Source: Candidatus Pelagibacter sp. HIMB1321 (GTDB taxonomy: Bacteria; Pseudomonadota; Alphaproteobacteria; Pelagibacterales; Pelagibacteraceae). Taken from it: DNA of 64,000 nucleotides. The notes under the pieces were generated by a model, which saw nothing but the letters and a program-made list of their open reading frames with translations, did no database searches and was not told where the DNA came from. The translations under genes were made by a program, and so were the position numbers. Positions within the stretch are counted from its first letter, which is position 1; each line of letters opens with the position of its first letter. Below are positions 9,316 through 17,750 of this stretch, in pieces. Location: the NCBI RefSeq assembly GCF_900177485.1, contig NZ_LT840186.1, forward strand, positions 620,001-684,000, given 5' to 3'.

Positions 9316-11136
9316 TTATTCAACTGTGACTGATTTTGCTAAATTTCTAGGTTTATCAATATCATAACCCATTTTTAAAGCAGAATAATAAGCTAACTTT
9401 TGCAAAGGAATTGTTAGTAAAAATGGAAGTAAATCATCATTTGTATTTTCAACTTCGATTTTTTCCCACACGTTTTCTGAAAATACCTCATCTTTACTTT
9501 TATTGGTTATCAATAAAACTCTTGCACCCCTTGCAATAACTTCTTGCATATTTGAAATTGTTTTTTTGTAATAATTGTCTCTAGGCGCCAAAACTACAAC
9601 GGGCATTCCCTCTTCAATTAATGCAAGGGGGCCATGTTTCATTTCTCCAGCAGGATAACCTTCTGCATGAACATATGATAATTCTTTTAATTTTAAAGCT
9701 CCTTCAAGAGCAATTGGAAATGAAAAACCTCTACCTAAAAACATTGAACCCTTGGCTTCATTAAATGTTGAAGATATGGCTTGTATTTCATTATCTATTA
9801 GTAAAGTTTGTTCAACTAATTTTGGTAAATTTTTTAGTTCTTTAATTTTTTTCTTATAGTCTTCTGTTTTAATATCCTTTTTCAGATAACCTAATTTTAA
9901 GGACAAAATATATAAAATTAGTATTTGCCCTAAAAAGGCTTTTGTTGAAGCTACCCCAATTTCTGGACCACAATGAATAGGTAAAACAAAATTAGCATCT
10001 CTTGCTATTGAGCTTTCTATCACATTTACAACAGCACAAGTTTTCATATTATTTTTCTTACACAAATCTAAAGCTGCGTATGTATCCGCAGTTTCTCCTG
10101 ATTGTGATACAAAAATATATAAATTTTCAGACTTAAATCGGTTTTTTCGGTATCTAAATTCTGATGCTATATCAATGTTTACATCTAGTGATGTTAGTTC
10201 TTCAAACCAATATTTTGCCATTAAGCAAGAATGATACGCAGTACCACAACCAACTAATGTGATGGATTTAATATCATTAATGTTCCATGGAAAATTAATA
10301 ATGTTTATATCTTCGTTAATACTATCAACATACTCTTTAATTCCTGTTTTTAATGTTATTGGCTGTTCTTCAATTTCTTTAGCCATGAAATGTTTAAAAT
10401 CACCTTTATCATATACTTTTTCATTTGAAGAAAGTTCTAGTATTTTTTTATTAATTTTTTTTCCCTCATCATTAAAAAAAGAAACGTGATCTTTTTTTAT
10501 AATACAAAATTCTCCATCTTCTAAATATGAAATTTTATTAGTCATAGATTTTAATGCATAAGAGTCTGAGCCTAAATAATTTTCATTTGGACCATAGCCA
10601 ACTGCTAATGGTGACCCTCTTCTTGCTCCAACAATTAAATCAGGAAGATCTTTAAAAACAATACCAAGAGCAAAACTGCCATGTAATTGTTTTAAAGTTT
10701 TAGTGATCGCGCCTTCTAGTTCTAACTCTTTCAAATTTTCAGTAATCAAATGAACGATTACTTCGGTATCAGTTTGAGATTTAAATTTATGACCTTTGTT
10801 GATTAAAAATTTTTTTAATATTGTTGAATTTTCGATAATTCCATTATGAACAATTGAAACATTCTCTGATGAATGCGGATGTGCATTAACACTATTGGGG
10901 ATGCCGTGAGTTGCCCATCTAACATGTCCAATGCCAACATTTCCTTTTAAATCTTTTAGATTAAAATTTTGCTCTAGCTCATCTACACGTCCTTTTGATT
11001 TAACTTCATTAATTTCTCCATTATAAAGAGTCGCTAATCCTGCTGAGTCATAGCCTCTGTACTCAAGTTTCTTTAATGAACTAATAATGTTACCTGAAAC
11101 GGATTTATGACTTGAGATACCTATTATTCCACACAT
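9316..11136 (-). CDS. glmS: Glutamine--fructose-6-phosphate aminotransferase
   Basis: A 606-residue GlmS that makes glucosamine 6-phosphate for peptidoglycan and LPS. The N-terminal class II glutaminase begins MCGIIG, with the nucleophilic Cys exposed after Met removal, and includes HVRWATHG and HNGIIEN. Two SIS sugar-isomerase domains follow (VGCGTAYHSC, SQSGETADT, GRGFSFPIALEGALKLKE). The C-terminus ends KSVTVE, the family tail. It lies 2 bases downstream of a GlmU acetyltransferase-like gene, so two consecutive steps of UDP-GlcNAc synthesis are in one transcript. No glmS ribozyme was seen upstream. Confidence 0.97.
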   Translation of the reverse strand: MCGIIGISSHKSVSGNIISSLKKLEYRGYDSAGLATLYNGEINEVKSKGRVDELEQNFNLKDLKGNVGIGHVRWATHGIPNSVNAHPHSSENVSIVHNGIIENSTILKKFLINKGHKFKSQTDTEVIVHLITENLKELELEGAITKTLKQLHGSFALGIVFKDLPDLIVGARRGSPLAVGYGPNENYLGSDSYALKSMTNKISYLEDGEFCIIKKDHVSFFNDEGKKINKKILELSSNEKVYDKGDFKHFMAKEIEEQPITLKTGIKEYVDSINEDINIINFPWNINDIKSITLVGCGTAYHSCLMAKYWFEELTSLDVNIDIASEFRYRKNRFKSENLYIFVSQSGETADTYAALDLCKKNNMKTCAVVNVIESSIARDANFVLPIHCGPEIGVASTKAFLGQILILYILSLKLGYLKKDIKTEDYKKKIKELKNLPKLVEQTLLIDNEIQAISSTFNEAKGSMFLGRGFSFPIALEGALKLKELSYVHAEGYPAGEMKHGPLALIEEGMPVVVLAPRDNYYKKTISNMQEVIARGARVLLITNKSKDEVFSENVWEKIEVENTNDDLLPFLLTIPLQKLAYYSALKMGYDIDKPRNLAKSVTVE

Positions 11137-11138
11137 AA

Positions 11139-11762
11139 TTATTTTATTTTTCTCTTATAGTTCATAATCTCAGTTTGAATAGATCTTGTTAATGCCAATG
11201 ATTTCTTTTTCACATTTTTAGTAATAACAGAACCCGCTCCCACTACGCTATCACTATTAACAGTTACTGGTGCAACCAATGAAGAATTAGATCCTATAAA
11301 AACATTATCTTTAATTTTTGTTTTACTTTTCTTAAAGCCATCATAATTACAAGTTATTGTTCCAGCACCAATATTAACTGATTTTCCAATTACGCTATCA
11401 CCCACATAAGATAAATGATTAACTTTAGATTTTTTTCCAATTGTACTTTTTTTTATTTCTACAAAATTTCCGACCTTTGATCCTTCTTTCAGAATCGTGT
11501 CTGGACGAATTCTGGCATATGGTCCAAGCTCAACTTTATTTTCTATTTTACAAGACTCTAAATGTGAGAAGGATTTAATAATAACGTTATTTCCAATTTT
11601 AACATTTTTTCCAAATACAACATATGGTTCTATCGTTACATTTTTTCCAATTTTTGTATCTTCAGAAAAAAAAACAGTTTCTGGGCCATTCATTTTTACT
11701 CCAGATTTTAAGAATTTATCTCTAAGTTTGTTTTGAATTTTACTCATTTTTAAAGCTTTCAT
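11139..11762 (-). CDS. Stand-alone GlmU-type acetyltransferase (left-handed beta helix) domain
   Basis: A 207-residue protein matching only the C-terminal half of GlmU, the glucosamine-1-phosphate N-acetyltransferase. It is a hexapeptide-repeat beta helix with the GlmU hallmarks YARIRPDT, GNFVEIKKS, NHLSYVGDS (catalytic His), NIGAGTITCNYDG and APVTV. The ~225-residue N-terminal uridylyltransferase domain with its GxGTRM signature is absent, and no such gene lies beside it. It precedes glmS on the same transcript, which supports a UDP-GlcNAc role. The start at 11762 is followed by another Met 5 codons in (11747), and either could be used. Confidence 0.85.
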   Translation of the reverse strand: MKALKMSKIQNKLRDKFLKSGVKMNGPETVFFSEDTKIGKNVTIEPYVVFGKNVKIGNNVIIKSFSHLESCKIENKVELGPYARIRPDTILKEGSKVGNFVEIKKSTIGKKSKVNHLSYVGDSVIGKSVNIGAGTITCNYDGFKKSKTKIKDNVFIGSNSSLVAPVTVNSDSVVGAGSVITKNVKKKSLALTRSIQTEIMNYKRKIK

Positions 11763-11834
11763 CTTTGAAATTCTTTATATTAAGTATATAGCTAAATTAA
11801 TTCACATAATATTTCTTAAAAATACTTTTAAACT

Positions 11835-12518
11835 ATGAAGCAAATTTTGACTGTTTTATTTGATCTTGATGGAACATTGGTTGATACAGCGCCAGATCTA
11901 TTGAGAGCACACAATCATGTTATGGAAAAATTTGGATATCCTACAAAATCTACAGAAGAAATACGAAATCTAGTTGGGCAAGGTGCTGGTGCTATGCTTG
12001 GAAGATCCATTTGGGGACAAGCTAAAAAAAAATTTGGAAAAGTTGAAGATCAAAAAATTAAAAAACAAATGATTGATGCATTTGTAGATTATTATGGAAA
12101 AAATATTATCAATGAAAGTACTCTAATTAATGGAGTCAAAGAATTTTTAAAATGGTGTAAAGAAAAAAATATTTCAATGGCAGTGTGTACTAATAAACAA
12201 GAGCACTTAGCAGTTGACCTTCTTAAAAAAATTGGAATTTATGATTATTTTGAATATGTGGCTGGATCTAATACTTTTGATTATTGCAAACCTGATCCTC
12301 GACATTTAACTAATGTAGTTGAAATTTTAGGTGGGGAAATAAAAAAATCGATTATGATTGGTGATAGTGAAACAGATGCTAATGCAGGAAAGAATGCTGG
12401 TATCCCAGTAATTTTACTAGAGGATGGTTATACAGAAAAAAATACTACTGAAATTTATCATAATCACCTAATTAAAGACTTTGTAGGTGTTGAAAAAATT
12501 ATCTCAACCTACCTTTAA
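11835..12518 (+). CDS. gph: Phosphoglycolate phosphatase-like HAD hydrolase
   Basis: A 227-residue HAD-superfamily hydrolase with motif I FDLDGTLVDTAPDL (residues 9-22), motif II around VCTNK (~120), a conserved Lys in KPDP and motif III MIGDSETDANAGKNAG. This matches Gph, which dephosphorylates 2-phosphoglycolate from DNA repair or metabolism. Related HAD phosphatases with other substrates look alike, so the substrate is a family inference. It is divergent from the GlmU-like gene, with a 72-base spacer, and upstream of prpD. Confidence 0.85.
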   Translation: MKQILTVLFDLDGTLVDTAPDLLRAHNHVMEKFGYPTKSTEEIRNLVGQGAGAMLGRSIWGQAKKKFGKVEDQKIKKQMIDAFVDYYGKNIINESTLINGVKEFLKWCKEKNISMAVCTNKQEHLAVDLLKKIGIYDYFEYVAGSNTFDYCKPDPRHLTNVVEILGGEIKKSIMIGDSETDANAGKNAGIPVILLEDGYTEKNTTEIYHNHLIKDFVGVEKIISTYL

Positions 12519-12571
12519 GATTGATTATTTTATTTTTGACTATAAAACTCTTCCATAACTAGGAAGTTATT

Positions 12572-14074
12572 TTGATCAATCATAAAGTAAAAGTTTATCC
12601 TTCAAAAATTCCATTATCAAAAAAGAAGCAACTTGCTTGGAAAATCGCAGAAATCGCAAGTGACAATGCAAAGTTAGATGAAGAAGCTATTGAAATGGTA
12701 ATTAACAGAATTATCGATAATGCCTCAGTTGCTATTGCCTCTTTAAATAGAAGACCAGTTATTTCATCCAGAGAAATGGCATTAAAACACTCAAGAAAAA
12801 ATGGTGCTACACTTTTTGGAGTAAATAATAAATTAAAATTTGATTGTGAATGGGCTGCATGGTCGAATGGTACAGCTGTAAGAGAATTAGATTTTCATGA
12901 TACTTTTTTAGCAGCCGATTATAGTCATCCAGGTGATAATATTCCTCCTTTGATCAGTGTTGCTCAACAAAATAGAAAAAGTGGTTTAGATCTTTTAAGG
13001 GGAATTATTACTGCTTACGAGGTTCAGGTAAATTTAGTTAAAGGCATATGTCTTCATAAACACAAAATAGATCACATTGCTCATCTTGGTCCAAGTGTTG
13101 CTGCTGGTTTGGGATCAATGCTAAGATTAAATACTGAAACAATATATCAAGCTGTACAACAAGCGCTTCATACAACTATTTCAACAAGACAATCTAGAAA
13201 AGGAGAAATTTCTAGTTGGAAAGCTTATGCACCAGCTCATGCAGGAAAACTTGCTATAGAGGCAGTAGATAGAGTCATGCGAGGTGAAGGAGCTCCTAGT
13301 CCAATTTATGAAGGTGAGGATAGTGTAATTGCAAGAATATTAGATGGAAAAAAAGCGTTATACAACGTTCCACTTCCAAAAAAAAATGAGAGCAAAAAAG
13401 CTATTCTAGAAACATACACTAAAGAGTATTCTGCTGAATATCAATCTCAGGCTCTAATTGATTTAGCAAAAAAACTTAAGAAAAAAATTCCAAATCTTAA
13501 TCAAATAAAAAAAATTGATATTTTTACTAGCCACCATACCCATTATGTTATTGGGACAGGTGCAAATGATCCACAAAAAATGGATCCAAATGCAAGCAGA
13601 GAAACTTTAGATCACTCAATTATGTATATTTTTGCTGTAGCATTAGAGGATGGTGATTGGCACCATGTAAAATCTTATACAAAAGCTAGAGCTAACAAAA
13701 AAAGTACAATTAAAATTTGGAGATCAATTAAAACATTTGAAGATAAAAAATGGACTAAAAAATACCACGATCCAGATCCAAAAAAGAAATCATTTGGTGC
13801 TAAAGTTATTGTCACTTTAAACAATGGAAAAAAAATTATTGAGGAACAAGATAGAGCAGATGCTCATCCGTATGGTTCAAGACCGTTTAAGAGACAAAAT
13901 TACATTAACAAATTTTTAACTCTTACTGATGGGATTTTAGACAAAAAAGAAAGTAATAGATTTATTAAAACTGTACAAAAATTAAAATCGTTAAAACCTG
14001 GTCAGCTTGATCAACTTAATATTGAAGTTAAGAAAAGTAAGATTAAAAGAAATTTAAAAAAAGGAATATTTTAG
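12572..14074 (+). CDS. prpD: MmgE/PrpD family protein, probable 2-methylcitrate dehydratase
   Basis: A 500-residue MmgE/PrpD-family protein. PrpD dehydrates 2-methylcitrate in the methylcitrate cycle for propionyl-CoA oxidation. The [13 protein letters not shown] and [18 protein letters not shown] segments and the [13 protein letters not shown] region are typical. The start is a TTG at 12572, supported by an AGGAAG ribosome site 5 bases upstream; no ATG lies near. The stop overlaps the GTG of prpB by one base, and prpC follows, so the function rests on both family and operon. No prpR-type regulator is adjacent. Confidence 0.9.
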   Translation: MINHKVKVYPSKIPLSKKKQLAWKIAEIASDNAKLDEEAIEMVINRIIDNASVAIASLNRRPVISSREMALKHSRKNGATLFGVNNKLKFDCEWAAWSNGTAVRELDFHDTFLAADYSHPGDNIPPLISVAQQNRKSGLDLLRGIITAYEVQVNLVKGICLHKHKIDHIAHLGPSVAAGLGSMLRLNTETIYQAVQQALHTTISTRQSRKGEISSWKAYAPAHAGKLAIEAVDRVMRGEGAPSPIYEGEDSVIARILDGKKALYNVPLPKKNESKKAILETYTKEYSAEYQSQALIDLAKKLKKKIPNLNQIKKIDIFTSHHTHYVIGTGANDPQKMDPNASRETLDHSIMYIFAVALEDGDWHHVKSYTKARANKKSTIKIWRSIKTFEDKKWTKKYHDPDPKKKSFGAKVIVTLNNGKKIIEEQDRADAHPYGSRPFKRQNYINKFLTLTDGILDKKESNRFIKTVQKLKSLKPGQLDQLNIEVKKSKIKRNLKKGIF

Positions 14075-14970
14075 TGCACTTTGTAGAAAAAGAGCCAAGT
14101 CAAAAAAGAATAGATTTTGCTGAAAAACTAAAATCAAATAAAATTTTAAGAGTACCTGGTGCTTACAACCCGTTAACAGCAAAACTTATTGAAGAAATTG
14201 GTTATGATGCAGTTTACGTATCAGGGGGTGTAATGGCAAATGATCTTGGTTTTCCTGATATTGGATTAACAACCTTACAGGATGTTAGTACAAGATCTTA
14301 TTTAATTTCGCGAGTTACAAATTTACCAACAATAGTTGATATTGATACGGGATTTAAATCTTGTAAAGAAACAATTCAAACATTTGAAGATTTTGGAATA
14401 ACAGCTGTTCACTTAGAGGATCAAATTGAAAGAAAACGTTGTGGCCACTTAGACAATAAAGAGTTAATTTCAACAGATGCTATGGTTAAAAAAATCAAAG
14501 AATGTGTTGATGCAAAAAAAGATGAAAACTTTAAAATTATAGCAAGATCTGATGCTAAAGGTGTTGAGGGTATCGATAAAATGATTGATAGATGTAAGGC
14601 TTATATTGATGCGGGTGCTGAAATTGTTTTTCCAGAGGCATTATATGATGAAAAAGATTTTGAGAAAGTTAGAAAAGAATTATCCTGTTATTTGCTAGCT
14701 AATATGACAGAGTTTGGAAAATCAAAACTTTTTAATTACAAAGAATTGGAAAATTTTGGATATAATATTGTAATTTATCCAGTTACAACACAAAGATTAG
14801 CAATGAAAAATGTCGAGGATGGCTTAAGGGACATTTATACTAATGGACACCAAAACAATATTATTGATAAAATGCAAACTAGAAAACGTCTTTATGAGTT
14901 AGTGGAATATGAAAAATATAACTCATTAGATGAAAAAATTTATAACTTTAGTACGGAAGGACATGAATAA
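14074..14970 (+). CDS. prpB: 2-Methylisocitrate lyase
   Basis: A 298-residue member of the isocitrate lyase/PEP mutase family. PrpB splits 2-methylisocitrate into pyruvate and succinate. Visible motifs are VPGAYNPLTAKL, VSGGVMANDLGFPD, the DIDTGF magnesium-binding segment and the catalytic loop KRCGHLD (residues ~129-135). The start is GTG, overlapping the prpD stop by one base. The stop TAA overlaps the ATG of prpC by one base. The full-length enzyme with its catalytic Cys is intact, so the cycle is probably functional. Confidence 0.93.
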   Translation: MHFVEKEPSQKRIDFAEKLKSNKILRVPGAYNPLTAKLIEEIGYDAVYVSGGVMANDLGFPDIGLTTLQDVSTRSYLISRVTNLPTIVDIDTGFKSCKETIQTFEDFGITAVHLEDQIERKRCGHLDNKELISTDAMVKKIKECVDAKKDENFKIIARSDAKGVEGIDKMIDRCKAYIDAGAEIVFPEALYDEKDFEKVRKELSCYLLANMTEFGKSKLFNYKELENFGYNIVIYPVTTQRLAMKNVEDGLRDIYTNGHQNNIIDKMQTRKRLYELVEYEKYNSLDEKIYNFSTEGHE

Positions 14971-16094
14971 TGGCTGATGATGTAAAAAAAGGATTACTTG
15001 GAATAGTAGTTGATGAAACAGAAGTCTCTAAAGTTATGCCAGAAATTAACTCTCTAACCTATAGAGGTTATGCTGCTCAAGATTTATGTGAATATTGCAA
15101 GTTTGAAGAGGTTGCCTATTTAATTTTAAATAAAGATCTACCTAACTCAATTCAATTAAAAAAATTTGAAAAAGAAGAGAGAAATAATAGAGAATTATCA
15201 AAAGATCTTTATGCGATTGTAAAAAGAATGCCAAAAAAATCCCATCCTATGGATGTTGCAAGAACAGCTGTAAGTTTTATGGGATTGGAAGATAAAGAAA
15301 CTTCAAACTCATCTCCTGAAGCAAACATGAGAAAAGCATTAAGAATTTTTGCAAAAACCCCTACTGCGCTTGCTGCATTTTATAGACTTAGAAAAGGAAA
15401 AAAAATTATAAAACCTAAAAAGAATTTAAGCTTTGCTGAAAACTTCTTTTACATGTGTTTTGGTAAAGTACCTCAAAAAGAAATCGTAAAAGCTTTTGAT
15501 GTATCTTTGATTTTATACGCAGAACACAGTTTTAATGTTTCAACTTTTACTGCAAGAACAATTACTAGCAGTTTATCAGATATTCATGGAGCAATTAGTG
15601 GAGCGATTGCTAGTTTAAAAGGACCTTTACATGGTGGTGCTAATGAAGAAGTGATGCACATGATGGATAAGATTAAAAAACCTGAAAATGCACTTAAGTG
15701 GATCAATAATGCTCTAGAAAATAAAGAAGTTGTGATGGGATTTGGTCATAGAGTTTATAAATCTGGAGACTCTAGAGTTCCAACAATGAGAGAATACTTT
15801 GGTAAAGTTGCAAAAATTAAAAAAGACAAAAAATTTGAAAAAATTTATGACATTGTTGAAAAAGTTATGATTGAAAAGAAAAATATCTATCCAAATGTCG
15901 ACTATCCTACTGGCCCAACATACCACTTAATGGGTTTTGATACAGATTTCTTTACCCCAATTTTTGTAATTTCACGTATTACAGGTTGGTCAGCTCATAT
16001 TATGGAGCAACATGCTGCAAACAAACTTATTCGACCTTTAGCTAAGTATAAAGGAAGTCAACACCGAAAAGTTTTAGAACTAAACTACAGATAA
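14970..16094 (+). CDS. prpC: 2-Methylcitrate synthase / citrate synthase family
   Basis: A 374-residue citrate synthase-superfamily protein, the short type used for 2-methylcitrate synthase (propionyl-CoA plus oxaloacetate). Conserved catalytic segments are AEHSFNVSTFTART, KGPLHGGANE, GFGHRVYKSGDSR and the C-terminal region with AHIMEQ. The prpDBC context favours methylcitrate synthase over the main citrate synthase, although enzymes of this type often accept acetyl-CoA too. It converges on a methyltransferase gene with 11 bases between them. Confidence 0.92.
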   Translation: MADDVKKGLLGIVVDETEVSKVMPEINSLTYRGYAAQDLCEYCKFEEVAYLILNKDLPNSIQLKKFEKEERNNRELSKDLYAIVKRMPKKSHPMDVARTAVSFMGLEDKETSNSSPEANMRKALRIFAKTPTALAAFYRLRKGKKIIKPKKNLSFAENFFYMCFGKVPQKEIVKAFDVSLILYAEHSFNVSTFTARTITSSLSDIHGAISGAIASLKGPLHGGANEEVMHMMDKIKKPENALKWINNALENKEVVMGFGHRVYKSGDSRVPTMREYFGKVAKIKKDKKFEKIYDIVEKVMIEKKNIYPNVDYPTGPTYHLMGFDTDFFTPIFVISRITGWSAHIMEQHAANKLIRPLAKYKGSQHRKVLELNYR

Positions 16095-16105
16095 ATCTTA
16101 ACTAT

Positions 16106-16804
16106 TTATTGGTAGATTTTTGCAAATCGACCTTCGCAAAGAATATCAATTTTAAAATTATTTTTTTTAACAAATTCATCGATTGCAATCTTTACATCTG
16201 GTAAATGTCCAAAATTATAATCATCACACATAATCACACCATTTGACTTAGTAATAACTTCTAAACTACATTCTAAATCATTTTTAACAGTGTCATAAGA
16301 ATGGCCACCATCTAAAAAAACAAAATCTACTTTTGACATATCAATTTTTTTCATAACAACATTAGAATTTCCTTTGATTAAATTAACGTTATCAGTAAAT
16401 CTTTTCAGAAAATCCATAACTGCTGGCTTGCTATAAGGATTTTGTTTTTTTATATATTTAAAATATAAATTTTTTATTGGGTTAGAAAAAACAGTACTTG
16501 GTATTAATTCATTGGAACTTTCATCCGTTTCCTCAAATAAATCTATACCTATATATGTGAAATTTTTTTTATGTATTGCAAATAACAGCTCACATAAATT
16601 TCTTGCAGTTACACCATGGAATACACCAACTTCCAATACAGTTTTAGGAGATAACTTTTTAACCTCGTTAAGAAAAAAATCTCCAACACCTTTTTGTTTA
16701 AGACTGGTCTTACGGAAATACTTTTTATATTTCAATTTAACTAAATACTTCTGACCAAGTTCCTTGAGTTGATGCTTTAGAATATTCAGTTGCTCTTCCT
16801 TCAA
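16106..16804 (-). CDS. Class I SAM-dependent methyltransferase (Methyltransf_24-like)
   Basis: A 232-residue class I methyltransferase fold. The glycine-rich SAM site VLEVGVFHGVTARNL lies near residues 54-68, followed by YIGIDLFEE, DFVFLDGGHSYDTVKNDLE and a GVIMCDDY strand, a pattern seen in sugar or small-molecule methyltransferases of surface-glycan loci. The substrate is unknown. The ATG at 16804 would lie 68 bases inside nrdB. An in-frame TTG at 16735, just after the nrdB stop, is an alternative start that removes 23 residues of weak, nrdB-shadow-like sequence. Confidence 0.75.
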   Translation of the reverse strand: MKEEQLNILKHQLKELGQKYLVKLKYKKYFRKTSLKQKGVGDFFLNEVKKLSPKTVLEVGVFHGVTARNLCELLFAIHKKNFTYIGIDLFEETDESSNELIPSTVFSNPIKNLYFKYIKKQNPYSKPAVMDFLKRFTDNVNLIKGNSNVVMKKIDMSKVDFVFLDGGHSYDTVKNDLECSLEVITKSNGVIMCDDYNFGHLPDVKIAIDEFVKKNNFKIDILCEGRFAKIYQ

Positions 16805-17750
16805 AGAAGTTCATATGCTCAACTGCATTCAACATAGTATCAAGCCATCCAAGAGGATTTTTTTGAACGTCATAAATTCCCTCTAAGCCTAACTGAGATA
16901 ATCTTCTATTTGCAATAAATCTAATATATTGTTTAACATCATTGGCTGTTAAACCTTCCATCGGACCCATTTCAAAAGCTAAATCAATAAAAGCATCTTC
17001 GTGTTTAATTATTGTTTTGCAAGCTTCATAAAGTTCTTTTTTAAGTTGCGGCGTCCAAGTTTCAGGGTTTTCTTTAATGAAATCTTTAAATAATCTAATC
17101 ATTGAATTACAATGCAAAGTTTCATCTCTTACAGACCACGTAACAATCTGACCCATACCTTTCATCTTATTGTGTCTTGGAAAGTTTAATAAAATTGCAA
17201 AACTTGCAAACAACTGAAGACCTTCGGTGAAAGCACTAAATACTGCAATTGTTTTTGCAATATCATGATTTGATTTAACATCAAATCCTTGCATATAATC
17301 ATACTTATCTTTCATTTCTTTGTATTTCATGAAAGCAGTATATTCAGTTTCTGGCATACCGATTGTATCAAGTAAGTGTGAGTAAGCAGCAACATGGACT
17401 GTTTCCATTGAAGCAAATGATGACATCATCATTAAAACTTCAGTAGGTTTAAATACATTCATGTAATGTCTGATATAGCAATTACTTACTTCAACATCAG
17501 CTTGTGTAAAAAATCTAAAAATTTGGGTTAGTAAATTTTTTTCTGAAGTACTAAGATTTTTCTGCCAATCTCTAACATCGTCCCCAAGTGGTACTTCTTC
17601 TGGTAACCAATGAATTCTTTGTTGTGTTAACCATGCATCATAACACCATGGATATCTGAATGGTTTGTAAACGGGATTTGCAATTAGCAATCCATTATTA
17701 TTTTTTTTTGGGTTCGTTTCCTCAGAATTAATTTTTTCTGCTACTGACAT
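16737..17750 (-). CDS. nrdB: Class I ribonucleoside-diphosphate reductase, beta subunit
   Basis: A 337-residue radical-generating subunit. The diiron ligands and tyrosyl radical site are all present: an Asp in TQADVE, ETVHVAAY (Glu, His and radical Tyr in the ExxHxxxY arrangement), FTEGLQLF and SVRDETLHCNS. The tyrosine argues for a class Ia/Ib-type radical cofactor over a Tyr-less subclass. I place the start at the ATG at 17750. An AGGAG site 8 bases upstream serves it, whereas the GTG at 17759 overlaps that site. It follows nrdA with a small overlap. Confidence 0.96.
   Translation of the reverse strand: MSVAEKINSEETNPKKNNNGLLIANPVYKPFRYPWCYDAWLTQQRIHWLPEEVPLGDDVRDWQKNLSTSEKNLLTQIFRFFTQADVEVSNCYIRHYMNVFKPTEVLMMMSSFASMETVHVAAYSHLLDTIGMPETEYTAFMKYKEMKDKYDYMQGFDVKSNHDIAKTIAVFSAFTEGLQLFASFAILLNFPRHNKMKGMGQIVTWSVRDETLHCNSMIRLFKDFIKENPETWTPQLKKELYEACKTIIKHEDAFIDLAFEMGPMEGLTANDVKQYIRFIANRRLSQLGLEGIYDVQKNPLGWLDTMLNAVEHMNFFEGRATEYSKASTQGTWSEVFS

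Noticed and set aside
11137..11138. glmS ribozyme or riboswitch upstream of glmS
   Set aside because: Only 2 bases separate glmS from the upstream acetyltransferase gene, leaving no room for a leader RNA.
16735..16804. 68-base overlap between the methyltransferase start (ATG 16804) and nrdB
   Set aside because: Kept as the possible start but not treated as a real overlap finding, because a TTG at 16735 right after the nrdB stop gives an equally good protein without the overlapping segment.
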